Assembly (NCBI RefSeq): GCF_036370855.1
Contig: NC_088112.1
Location: forward strand, 17,228,469 to 17,292,468
DNA from: Dromaius novaehollandiae
Taxonomy: Eukaryota; Chordata; Aves; Casuariiformes; Dromaiidae
Length of the DNA: 64,000 nucleotides
Reading direction: 5' to 3'
The position numbers and the translations under genes are program-made. Position 1 is the stretch's first letter. The number at the start of each line of letters is the position of its first letter. The notes beneath the pieces are model-generated. The model was given only the letters and a program-made list of their open reading frames with translations, did no database searches and had not been told where the DNA came from. Of the stretch, positions 12,701 through 24,100 are shown piece after piece.

Positions 12701-15700
12701 AAATCTTTGCAGGAGCATCTTCATCCCTTGAAGATGGCATATTATATATTAACACACACACGTAAAGAAGTTGTTAACCTCACTGCATTATTCCATGCAC
12801 TCTGAACAAGCCAACTGATCTGTGCTACCAGCCAGCTTCATTTTAAACATTTAAATGCAACATCATGATTTAAGAATGGAATTGCCTTGCTGTCTATGCT
12901 GCACAGACTTGCCTCATGGCACAGCCATGTCTCTAACCCTAAAGATAATATTGCATAACTTATTTTTAAAGCCAACCTAGAAAAGGCATATTCCAAGTCT
13001 TAATTTTAGTGCTCACTGCAAATATGCATCTGAACTTAAGATCAACTCTATGGTTCATTGAGCACAAAAGCCAGTACTGTATCAGTTTCTGATTTAGGAT
13101 GTCAAATACTTTAGTCACTTGTAAGCAACTACACAAGCCATAAGCATCTTATAGTTTACTTCCAACAACTTATCCTTTGAGCTAATCAAGGATGAAAATA
13201 TCAGCTAGCTCAAAATGTTTCTTAAAAACCTGTGGCACAAACAGATACAGCAAACAGCATTTCCTACAGAATATGGATCCTGTCTGCCGCCTTCTTCCAA
13301 GAGGGTGGTTCACCTGCCCAAACTGCCTGTGTTTTGATTACAAGGGTGAGACTCAGTACCTTCTACAAGTCATCTGAGAAAGACTTATTGATCAGGATCA
13401 ACTCATGAGGCTAAGGCCTCCCTCGGTTCCACACCTCCAACAGCTTACCAGTCATCTGGTTTAACAGCATCTGGGTCTGGAATTTTTGGTCTCTCATCCC
13501 AGTCCTCAGGCTTCTGGTCATTTGGGTCCTCAATCTCTCGGGGTGGATTCACAGGAGGAGTCATATCATTTAACAGATTCCCACTGTTGACAACCGTTTG
13601 ATCAACCAGTATTTCAAAACTATTATCAGGATTCAAGACTGGAAGGAAAAAAGTCAGTGTAGCCTTTGCATGTATATATATATATATATAGATAGATACA
13701 CATACACAGTATTTCATCTTGTACAGTGGGGATGAGTGGTACTTTATGAATTTCAGCAATCTAAGCTACCACCTACCCAGAAACTGTTCTTAAAAATTAA
13801 GAACGTTTCTCCTTACATCTAAGTAAGAATAATGATTATATGCCACATCTTATCTTGTGAGAGAAAAGATCTGCTGCAGGAGTCCTACTTTAAGTCTGCT
13901 GAAAGCAGAGAGATTTATTAATTACCAGAGCAAGTTGACAAGTTGACTTTGACACAGTAAGTATTGCTTCAGTATTAAGAACAGTATTTGCGCCCATTCT
14001 CCTCAAGACTAAGTCTCCTGTATGCATTCATAATCCTGCTACAGACACACAAGATTTAAATCTGTCTCACTCCTTTATCCATTGCTGTCTCTATAGTACT
14101 TTCCAAGTACTCCCTGAAAGCTTTTAGTCATGCCCAATACAGTAGACCACACATACTTCAAGAACAACTAAATTTGCCTGGTACAGTGGTACAGCCTCTT
14201 CTCCACCTGAGATTAAGCTATCCAAGCCTAAGTAAGAACTAACCAGCTAAAAATAGAAACTACACAAAGCTGACTTTAAAAATTAAGCCCCAAAGCCATT
14301 GTTTCCAAAGAACAGAAGTCTCTTGGGAGATTAAATCACTGCTATTTCCCTCCAAGTCTAAAGCCTAATATACCTCAAGTCATTAGGACATAGCATTCAA
14401 GTATTTTACGTATGTTGCTAATGATTTTGGATATAGTTCATATATCAAATTATTCATGACTGCTCACAATATTGAGTTCAAGGTCTCCTGACTTCTCTTA
14501 CAGGATTCAAGATTTCTTGTAAGGAAGAAGTATGCCTTTGTATAGCAAGATCAGTTTTTGCTTCCAGAGCTTTAAAGTGGTTTCTAGTTGTATGAGATGT
14601 TGACAAGCATATTCAGTTGCTCATTTGGATTATTTCACATATTTTTGATTCCAGAAAGATACAAGTAGTTATGAACAAGTATAGTGAATAGTCACCATAC
14701 CCAGCGTGTAAAGGTGGGTCTTCTTATCAGTAAAGTAGGTCTTCAGGTCTGCATCAGGACGCTTTGCATGCTTTTCCTCATATTTACCAGTCTTTGGGTT
14801 CTTGTGCCGAAAGATGAAGTGCAATTTATAGTCCTCTCCACATTTATCAGGGCCAAACATGATTGTATATGGAGTTTTGTCATGGAATTGATCCTTTAAA
14901 ATAATGCAAAGCTTGAGTTGAAGTAATTTCAAAGTAATGGAATTGAGCCATCACCCACTACAAGAACCTCCAATTTATTAGAAATTATTATGCAACTTGC
15001 ATTACAAGCCAAAGTACCCACACTAAAACTTGTATTACAGCTACATGCCAAAGAAGTCTAATGCCAGAATTAGACAGCTTCTTGATTTTGCACCTTTGGT
15101 CTCCACTCTCCAGATAGAAATTAATGGCTGGCTAAGAGTTATCAACAGGATGTATTATTAATTAGTGATAACCATAATTTAAGTGCATCTCTACATTATA
15201 AAAAAGATTAAAAGCTATCAGTACAGAACTATTACTTTGCTGGTAATGAGCAACCAGCTTGTCCAGTGATTTTCTTTCACATAGAGATAAGCATTAAAAG
15301 TGAATTGATAGGTATTTTGTTTACACAGTTGTATAAGCTAGTCTCAATTCAAGAGCCAGTTAGGCATAATCATGTCACCTTTGAACACTGCAAGCAAGTC
15401 TGTTTGTTCTTGCTAATGTTATTTTGATATTCAATGTACATAAAACTGGTCAGACAGCCAAGTAGTCTTTTGGGTGTTCTATATAATTTTGTTCAATTTG
15501 ACATCTGTATTGTAATACAACTCTAATGAGACAGCAGAGGGAAACGAGAAGGACGGTAACAAGTCATAAAAGGTATATAAAGTCTAGAAAGGTGGCTAAA
15601 GAAAACCCATGGGCTATACAAGCCTATACAAGGTGACCAAGCAGTTAAGCTGACTGAATAGGCTAAAACACTTAGAGCAGGTATAGGATTGAGAGGAAAG

Positions 15701-18700
15701 ATCACAAAACACTCTCAGGAACTTAGTATGGTCTCACCCATTAACTCTGCTTTTAAGACACTGCAGAAGGATTGCATTCAAGGGCCATTTACAAAGCACA
15801 TGGTTATATACAGCTCCCACAGGCAGCTTAACATAAGCATCACCTAGGCCAATCTTTAACAGAACTGGCATTTCTTTTTAAACCATACCCAGTACCTCAC
15901 AACTGACCTCAGTGTCAAGGCAATAAATGCAAGAGTACTTTAGTTATTGGCATTAGTTTGTTTTATAACATAATACATGGAATTTTCCTTCTGGGCAGCT
16001 GCTTCCTATGCAGGTCTCCACCTGCACCGGCTACTTTCACAAGATACCTCTTCTTTGGTCCTACAGCCTAAGGAAGTCAAAAGTGATGCAGACTTCAGCA
16101 AAGAGGTATAACTGCTTAGCTACGGGGAAACTCAGATCTCACGCAAGAGGCCAGAAGATCTTAGTATTCACCCTGTCTAAATAAAACATAGCAGGAAAAT
16201 ACTGAGGGCAAAGTACATTGGAGATCAGAGCCTAAATACACACCACTGTCTTTACTGAAGAGGTTTCTTTAAGAAGCAGCAAAAGGGAAAAGCTTTCTTT
16301 CATGGCCTAATATTCGAAGTAGCAGCATCACTTACCAGGTTCAATTCAGGAGTTTTTGAAAGCAATTTCACATAGGCCCCACCACACTCTATCCCATTTT
16401 GGAAGTTTACTTCATACCTAGTTTTAGTTTTGGACAGAAAAGTGGAGAACATGTTATACATGAGGAAAAAAGTCAGTTTCCTAATTCAAGACAACAGTTT
16501 TGAAGTACAGATTCAGAACAATACTGTTCTGTTACCAATTGCTTTAAATCAGGAGTCCAGTGAATTTTATAAAAACACACACCATACTCTATGTACTAAA
16601 CAGATATTCACAAGGGCCTGAGAAACAAGAGGAACCAAGGATTTAGAAGACTTGATCTGAGAGGAAAGATTAAAGGAATTGAGTGCTGGTCTAGAAGATT
16701 ACAATTCAGAAGTAGAGAGAAGGAAGAGAAAGAGCTGTTCGGTATGTAAGAGACTGCAATAGAGCTTAAGGCAAACCAATTATTCTCCCCATAACCACAA
16801 GGGCAGACAAAGACAACTCAATTTGCAAGATGACCAAACCCAGAACAGTCAGATCCTAGGAAAAGCCCTTTAGAGTTGCAAGCATACAACAGGGTATTTA
16901 GGGATACCAAGGAGTCTTGCCTTTTTCAGACATGTCTGTCAGGAGTAGGCTAAGCATGTTTGATCCTCTCTCAATGCCAGCAGCCAGAGTGGGTGACCAC
17001 TTGAGTTTATTTTTAGCCTTGTCTTTTAAGCCAAAACTAAATGGTCATGCAAAGCAAAGTGATCAATTCAAAATGTTGGACAAATATGACTTAGCTTACT
17101 TTTTTTTTTTTTTTTTAAACTGGTAAGGTGGGTCATATCCCACAGTTCAGCTGTTCTCACTGAAAGATTCCCCCCCCACCCTTGCTAGTCTAAGACACAT
17201 GCAAGTAGATCCTTCTACAACAGTTATGGCCCAACACATCTGGACAAGCTGTTCATCTTCCATAACAGACAAACTAAAACAAAGGAAGGAGGAAACAAGT
17301 GCATCTTTACTGCTCTGCTCATTCCACCTTGGAAAGAAGGGACAGTTTACCAAGTAAGTGCATTAACTAATGGATGGACTACCTCCTGTCCAAAAGGACA
17401 AGGACTTGGACAATTAACAGTACAAAAGTCAGTCGACCCACCTTGTTATCACAGTAAACCAAATGAACTGAAATCTAGAGACAGGTGACCCAGTCTAGTT
17501 TTCAGAGACTACTTTCCTTTTCAGGTTTCACAGCACTGCTCTTTCTTCAGAAGGAGCCATACTGTTCATAACTTGACACTCCTTCCCTCTTCAGGGATCT
17601 GGGTTGCTACCTTACTGTTACTCAAATGGCATAACGATAGATAACAATATTTTGTGTCATCCAGACCCCCAGGCAACAGAAGTTCAGTTTTTGAATAAAA
17701 AAACCTCAGCCTGCTATGTCACCACTGAAATAATGAACGCTAAAAGTTATCTTTTACTTACTGCACAATAAGGGGCTTGGTATCAAATACAAAGGGCTTT
17801 GAAAGTTTGGATGAAATTGCATGATGTTTGGCTCGGGTTACCAGTACAAGCCCTTTGTCTCCTGGAAGCTTAGTGTCCTTCATATCTTGGACTTCCCATT
17901 TACCTGAGGAGGGGGAGGGAAAACAAAGCATTATCAAAATTTGTTCAAAACTGTCTTTGTTTAACTTTAAGCAAGAAAGTCAGTATTCTGTAATCACATC
18001 CTGTAGGGTGCTTTCTAAAGTTATTACCATAACAGCTTCACTAAAAACTGTTTAAAAAGCTTTAAGTGGATTGTTTGTCTAAATCAGGACTACACTTTAC
18101 ATTATTAGCCAGGTATATAAACATTTCCCTTATTTTCTTTATACAGGGAATATTATCTCATCTTGAAAACAAAAAACTAAGACTTGCACCTCTTCAGAAA
18201 TTACAAAAGACATCAGAAGTATCTACCATTTAGACAAAACCTGGATAGCACTCACCATCATATTTGGCAATCTCATCATCTGTATCATCTTTCTTTGCTT
18301 TAGAAAGGATCCATCTAGAAGCAAGACATCCACTGGTCAGAAAGACAGTGTTCCCCACCTCCCTAAAAAAGTTTAGCTTACTTTTCATCTTCTCACCTGC
18401 TCTTAAGACAGCCCTTACAAGAGATGTCCTATGACTAGATCCCAGAGTCCAGATCCCCTGAGAAGTTCTGTTCCTTGAGCCTGGATAATTCCCCACACTT
18501 GACATCTCTCCCTCACCCACAAGAAGTAGGATCACTGGCCAAGTGTCTTGCTCTTGTAAAAGTTCTCACTAAGCAAGTCTCTAGTACCTCTCTACCCTAA
18601 ATTATTACCTGAAGAAGTTACAGAAAGTCAAATGAGAAGGTTTAAAACATTATACATGCATGGCACATTTTCCCCCTTGTTATCAGCACCTAAGGATATA

Positions 18701-19593
18701 CTAATTTAGCTCAACACTTTATCAGCCAGCATTATGCAGCCACTGCTCTAATCCCCCCTACCAACCATTGCCATTTGATTCAGTTTTGAAGAGTACAGGC
18801 TCTAGGAAGGAATTTCATTCCTTTTCACCGAGTAATTTAGTTATTGGTTGTACTGAAGCATCCTTCAGATTATACTTACCCATCCAGACTTCCTTTATCA
18901 AAGTTTTCTGCAAAATAAACTTCGCCTGTTGGGACAGGGGCCCTGTAGGTAACCTATTGGAGGAAAAAAAGGTATATAATGCACCTTTAAAAATACACTC
19001 TCTTCCCCCAAGAAATAAATGCATATACAGCTCATTTCTCCTCTATACTGAGGTAGGGTTTACCTGGAACACTCCAGCAGCATAAATACAAAAGGTATGT
19101 ACATACTGCTGCTTATGCCAAGCCACTGTGTTGTCTGCAGCTAGAACTGAAGTATATATCTAGCTGGAAATATTAGCATTATGTCCTGATAATCACACCA
19201 TAAATTTCAAGCATGGATTAAATCTCCAGGAAGATGGAGGACAAAGAATAAGAAAGATGCAACTAAACGTAATTCCAAATCTTACTCCTAGATAAAAATT
19301 TTAATTAACTTATAACACATTAAATGTGAACAGAGATATCTCTAGCTTGATTTAAGAGAATGTAAGTCTAATTATAGTTTGTGATGTAGGTAACTTCCAT
19401 GCCAAACCTTTGGAGCTGGAGGAGGAGCGCTAGTTTCAGGCTTTGACTCTTCTGCCTCCTCAATGCCATCATCCAAGTCATCCTCAATATCAACCACATC
19501 ATCACCATCATTGTCATCTTCCATATCATGTGCCTGGACAGCAAGAGTTCCAAGAGCTAGCAGTGTCACACACAGTAGCCATTTCAGCTCCAT
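9727..19593 (-). CDS. CANX: Calnexin, complete coding region (14 coding exons)
   Basis: Calnexin is the membrane-bound lectin chaperone of the ER. It holds monoglucosylated N-glycoproteins in the folding cycle with ERp57 (PDIA3) and UGGT. Joining 14 exons gives 605 residues (human 592) with no break. In order: signal peptide (1-21, cleavage before HDMED), acidic N-terminus, globular lectin domain with CGGAYVKLL and [10 protein letters not shown], proline-rich P-domain arm of tandem IPD..W and G.W.P repeats, second lectin half ([18 protein letters not shown]), one membrane helix ([20 protein letters not shown]) followed by the palmitoylated-type CC pair, then an acidic cytosolic tail ending [11 protein letters not shown]. 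The terminal basic motif is the known ER-retention type signal, and the SPRNR serine is the ERK-type site. Exons, minus strand: 19408-19593, 18880-18953, 18256-18314, 17762-17903, 16336-16417, 14701-14893, 13449-13638, 12613-12726, 11964-12120, 11438-11653, 10899-11018, 10659-10794, 10411-10505, 9727-9780. Every junction is GT-AG and keeps frame. Confidence 0.99.
10411..10505 (-). CDS. CANX: CANX exon, acidic cytosolic tail
   Basis: Encodes the stretch from EEKQKSDAD through an uninterrupted run of 10 glutamates to DKKPALE. The run is longer than the EEE of human calnexin. The acceptor is TTTTAG and the donor is GAG followed by GTAAAA. Confidence 0.95.
10659..10794 (-). CDS. CANX: CANX exon, start of cytosolic tail
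   Basis: Encodes [18 protein letters not shown] and then Lys/Glu-rich sequence ending EEKL. The human counterpart [18 protein letters not shown] is nearly the same. The exon ends in phase 1. Confidence 0.96.
10899..11018 (-). CDS. CANX: CANX exon, transmembrane segment
   Basis: Encodes [15 protein letters not shown], the single membrane-spanning helix and the FCCSGK juxtamembrane motif. Its two cysteines are the palmitoylation sites known in mammalian calnexin. The exon is phase 0-0, so the whole anchor sits on one symmetric exon. Confidence 0.97.
11438..11653 (-). CDS. CANX: CANX exon, end of P-domain and second lectin strand set
   Basis: Seventy-two codons from [17 protein letters not shown] through [18 protein letters not shown] to [13 protein letters not shown], nearly identical to human. 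Symmetric phase 0-0. Confidence 0.98.
11964..12120 (-). CDS. CANX: CANX exon, P-domain type 2 repeats
   Basis: Encodes [18 protein letters not shown], the CESAPGCG loop with the P-domain disulfide cysteines, and the repeats [18 protein letters not shown] and MIDNVNYQ. This part folds as the hairpin tip that binds ERp57 in known structures. Confidence 0.98.
12613..12726 (-). CDS. CANX: CANX exon, single P-domain type 1 unit
   Basis: A 114-base exon encoding [19 protein letters not shown] and [19 protein letters not shown]. Both boundaries split a tryptophan codon as TG/G, so the exon is symmetric (phase 2-2) and covers repeat units exactly. Confidence 0.98.
13449..13638 (-). CDS. CANX: CANX exon, lectin strand and P-domain start
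   Basis: Encodes [20 protein letters not shown], then the first P-domain units [18 protein letters not shown]. It ends in the split tryptophan codon. Confidence 0.98.
13674..13705. repeat. TA/TAGA microsatellite
   Basis: Alternating TA followed by two GATA units and CA steps in a CANX intron, about 35 bases to the right of the 13449-13638 exon. Confidence 0.85.
14701..14893 (-). CDS. CANX: CANX exon, lectin domain core
   Basis: Encodes [20 protein letters not shown] through KKTHLYTL. It includes the second cysteine of the lectin-domain disulfide and is almost identical to human. Confidence 0.98.
16336..16417 (-). CDS. CANX: CANX exon, lectin domain sugar-binding strand
   Basis: Encodes [19 protein letters not shown] and SKTPELNL. 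It carries the tyrosines, lysine and cysteine around the glucose-binding site known from calnexin structures. Confidence 0.98.
17762..17903 (-). CDS. CANX: CANX exon, lectin domain
   Basis: Encodes [20 protein letters not shown] and continues to [12 protein letters not shown], matching human [20 protein letters not shown]. Junction phases agree with both neighbours. Confidence 0.98.
18256..18314 (-). CDS. CANX: CANX small exon, lectin domain
   Basis: Fifty-nine bases encoding [19 protein letters not shown], identical to human over the block. Confidence 0.98.
18880..18953 (-). CDS. CANX: CANX exon, start of lectin domain
   Basis: Encodes [19 protein letters not shown] and KGSLD, matching human [19 protein letters not shown]. 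It is flanked by an AG acceptor and a GTAAGT donor. Confidence 0.98.
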
Positions 19594-19596
19594 GAT
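19408..19596 (-). CDS. CANX: CANX first coding exon
   Basis: The exon begins three bases before the start codon at a TTCAG acceptor; translation starts at 19593. It encodes the signal peptide [21 protein letters not shown] and the acidic luminal N-terminus ([12 protein letters not shown]), ending at APPPAPK. The donor is AAG followed by GTTTGG, which is weaker than the GTAAGT-type donors seen elsewhere in the gene. Confidence 0.97.
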
Positions 19597-21098
19597 CTGA
19601 ATACAAGACACAAGGCAAGAGGGGTCAAACCAGTGCTGCACAGAGCAAGTCCCTCTGCTTCTCCGTAAATAAACAAGCATCCTATACAACAGATGAACTG
19701 CCTAGTCCCTCTGTGGGAAGAAAGGCCCAATCTTACAATAAGTAAGAGAATTGAAAAGATGTCTGACTGGTTGAGATGGCTCTAAAAACCTCTTGCAGAG
19801 GAACATAACAAAGCAGAAGTATTTAATGCAGAATGGATGTTAATGACTAGAGGAGCATGTGCCCGAGTTCTGCAGATCACGCTGCAGAAGTGTCAGAATC
19901 TTACCGCTTTTGAACTGCCACAGTCCATGAGCAAAACAGTAGGCACACATGTACACAGCACAACTACTACACTTGCCAAAGACTAAACAGAAAACCTATT
20001 TCTTGTTTGTAAAGAACCTGAAGCATGTCATGCAGGAGCTGACACTTCCATTCAGTTCAGGCATTTACATACAGTTAGTAAGGTCCTTCAAGCATAACGA
20101 AGCAATCATTCCTCTATGCCCTGTTTGATATTTTTCTTCCTTCTTCCACCTGTGGGACACTGGTGTTTTCATTCACCAGTTCCTTTCCCCATGTTTTAAT
20201 CCTGGAATTACAGCAAGTCATCAGTACTACTGGATGTCTCTAAACAGATACTGAAGCAGACCCAGGAAAAGACTTCTGGCTGCTCAGTACAGTTACTTTA
20301 ATTCCCTTCCCCTCAATCTCTACATTAAAGAGATGACCAAAAAAGTTTGTAACAGAGGCTCTACACAATTAAAGTGCCCCACATCAACTGGTCTACCAGG
20401 TGCGTTACCACACCCAGAACAGTGGACTTTGTCAAGCTGTAGCTCTGAAGATCTGTGTAAATAAATGGGGTTTCAGCTGTGACTTGACTTGCTTGCCATA
20501 ATAGAGATTACTGCACCTGTAAGGGGATACAGTTGCCAGCACTCCTACCACACTGCTGACAGTCTTACCTGCACTAGCAGCCTATGCTTTGCTCACCTTT
20601 GCTCCTTTGAATTACTTTCCAAAGTTTTCTTCCAAAAAGATCAGAATTGCAACTGAGGATATATACAAGTAAATAGAGTTTAAAACTGAACATACTCTTC
20701 TTCCCCTACTTTCCTGCCCCAGGCTGTAGCCCTGTAGCTGTAGGCTTACAAACAACTCAGAGCTAACAGGGCCCATAGGGGCATACAGTCATGCTAGGAA
20801 ACAAATTTTCAACTTTCTGAAGTATACTTAGGCAACTAAAAGCTTTTAAGCTGCAAATTCTTATTGGCCCTATCCAATATACCAAAACTCAGTAGCACGC
20901 CAGACCTCCCTTTCTTAGATTATTCCTTAAATTGCTTCTAGTGGCAGAAGGGATGTTTTATAACTACAACAAAACCGTATTTTAGAGACCTGTGTTGAGG
21001 TCACACCCAGTTTATCACTACAGCAACATGCAACTGCAGCCAGTTTTCTAACAATAGTGACGGCCTCAAGGATTACGGTCTAAATACATGCTCACTCA

Positions 21099-21114
21099 CC
21101 CCCCCCCCCCCCCC
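21099..21114. repeat. C homopolymer, 16 bases
   Basis: Run of 16 C in CANX intron 1. Confidence 0.9.
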
Positions 21115-24100
21115 ACCTCACAGTTCAGGCAACTGCACCAAAACAGCTCAGAGCCAAAAGGACACAGCTCACAGCATGAACAGCTGATAAAAACATTTAA
21201 GTGTTGCTACATATGAGCAGAGCCTGTTTGTTGTTTTAATGCAATGTACAGCCAGGACTGGAAACAGCTACAGACCTCTCACACTCATAGATCTCATTAC
21301 CCAAATGGGAACTGCAATACAACAAGGAAAGCTGTCAAGCACTTTCCAGCCCCTGGAGATGCAAGTTCCTTCTGCACAGACACTATACGCTCTGAACAAG
21401 CTCATGTCCACCAGCACGTGACAGCATAGAAAGCAAGAGCCTGACACTTCACTTGGAAAAGCTATCCTCACTCTGAGTTTGGCCTATATGCCTGAAGCAA
21501 CTACAGAGTAGACCACACAAGGACATGTCTCCAAGACAAGAGCTGAATTTTGTTTTATCTTACAGGAGAGCCTCACTTAAAGTATATTTTTAACAGAGAA
21601 AGGTTGAGTGAGATTCTACCCCATGTTTCACAACTGCTTTCAAATTATATCCCTTAGACAGAATGACCACTCATTACTGGGGAAGTGTTATGAGGAAATC
21701 CATCTTAGAACAGACACTAAGGTTCAAGACAAGCCAATGCTTTCCCCTCCTTCTATGAGGAAGGAGCTTTTGCATAGCTCCTCCCCAGCTTGTGCAAAGG
21801 ATATTAATGGTTTAGCATGCAAGAATCCCTTAAGTAATCTCACCACTAGCCAAATAGCAGTACATTTTGGTGAAATAATTTGATTGCCCCTTCTAACTTT
21901 CATGCCAGTACACCAACTTCATACTTAAGAATTACCTACTTTACAATCCCACCCTGACTAGGACTCTTGGCAAACAGCTGTCAGCACCAAATGGACTTTG
22001 CTTAGCACTAGCACTTCTTGAGTGGGTAAGTGGCAAAGCCACATGACCTGACTATCATTATTTTCTTAGCCTGGTATAGCAATATCCCGGTTTCCTACAT
22101 GCAAGCTTGCTCCTGGGATTCCTCCAAAACAATCTAGTAAACCCGGACAATTACACCAGTGACCCATAAAGCAAGGGCAGAAGCTACTCCATTCCAGCTG
22201 AGCTCCTAGCACAACCCTACATATCCCCACCATAGGTCTACATTTAAGCTACTGTACTGTTTAAATTTGAGGCTTGTGGAACATTGTTTTAAGCTAAAAT
22301 TGCTACCTGTTCAAGTTCCCAGGCAAGCTTTTTTAAAAAAAGCTAAGAGCATGAAGAAAGCTAATCCAGTTTTATATCCTTGCTTTTTCATAATCATTGG
22401 CAAGCAGTTTTCACAAGTTTACATCCCTGCAAAAAGCTGTTTAAGACACCTCCTACATATTAAATCACTCCCAAAATCACTATGAGCTATTATTTGTACA
22501 CCTTGAGCACCAACTGGTAGCACCTCTGGCAACTACTGGTTGTCACACCAAGCTTCTTATTCTGTTAATCTGTGACAATTTACAAACTGACTGAATTATA
22601 AGAAATAAAAGCCAGTATGTTCTCAGAAGGGCAATTTAAGTGAAGCACAGATTTTTGATGCTTAAAAATCTACTTCTACTCATAACAGATGTACGGCTAC
22701 GAGAAAAAATTTCAACTTCAGTTCACACAATCCTTAGGGACACAATATAAACATGATTATGCCCTAGTAAATTAGGTTATTCCTAAATAGGAGAAGATGG
22801 AAAGGAGAGTAAGGGAGAGAGAAGAAAACAGTTTAAGGGAGGGAGACAGAAGAAATTCAGTTTTTATACAGGACAGGCTTAAAAATTTAAAGCTCTACCT
22901 GAAGTTTAAGTTGCTAGCAACTATAAGTGCTCAATCAGTCACCTAAAACATACTCTAACCTTCAGAAGCACACCAGCTTCTCTATTACAAAGAGATTTCT
23001 CCCCTGAAGTGTCCAATTTTCAAGCAATTGTCATCATTAACCATTTTTGAAACTCGGCCTGCACTTCCGTTCTCTAGGTTTAACTGTGTAATATTTCTGA
23101 AGGTTACTCTCTTTCTGATTACGCAGCTGCCAAAAGCCTTCAACAATGGAAGCCTTTCATAATGGGCAAGAGCTTCTGAAGTCTCCATTCTACTTCAGTG
23201 GAACTCATTTCTACCATCAACCCTGCTGCAAGGCAAAGACTTAATCTACCTTTCTTATATGCCCTTCAGACACTTGTAGACATTGGCATACAGCTTGCAT
23301 TGAAGGGCAAACTGCTGTGATGTAATACCAAAGTACTAAATAGGAAAAAAGCTCAAGATCACCAGGGCTAACAAATCACTTATTTGCTCTATGCCTGTGT
23401 TCATCCACAACCAGCTTCCACACTACAAAAAGGATAACTTACATTAAGTACTATTCACCAACTGCTAAATGTCAGAAGGCTGAAACATTTTCTATAGGAA
23501 CACATGGGAAATGCACCTGTGCACCAAGAACGGACACGTCAAACTGCTGCCCTACATAGGCTTGTTTTTTACTGTTGTAAAAAGTACTAAAACAAGTTGG
23601 AGTGAGATTCAGGGATAGGATCAGCTTCTTGCAATAAGAGTAGCACTCACTTTATGGGATCGTCATCTTTGGATTTCAAAGCCTTTGAGGAAGTCATGCA
23701 GCCTCAGAGATTTTTAACTTTTTATAGGGCATAAAGGCTGAAGGTTTTATTAATTATTGGTATGACACTGAAAACTCTTGAGCCATACAGCAAATAATTA
23801 CCATGAATCTCTAACATATGCTAGGTGGGACAGACAGTGAATGGACCCACCTGTTAAGTCCTTTGTTATCCTATTTCCAGAACATGCTGTTGAGGCTACT
23901 TCCTTGTCAGGTTAAACAGAGCCTGACAAACCAGTTTAATCATCTCCTTGGTTACTGATCTGAGTGGTTCATCAAGGTCTCAACAGCACATATTTCAGAC
24001 TGTAATAAGTACATTGCATTGTCACTAGATATCTAGTTTACTAGCTTTTAAAAAGAAATGAACAGCCTGATGGAAGAGAACGGTCTTTTAAAAATAAGAG

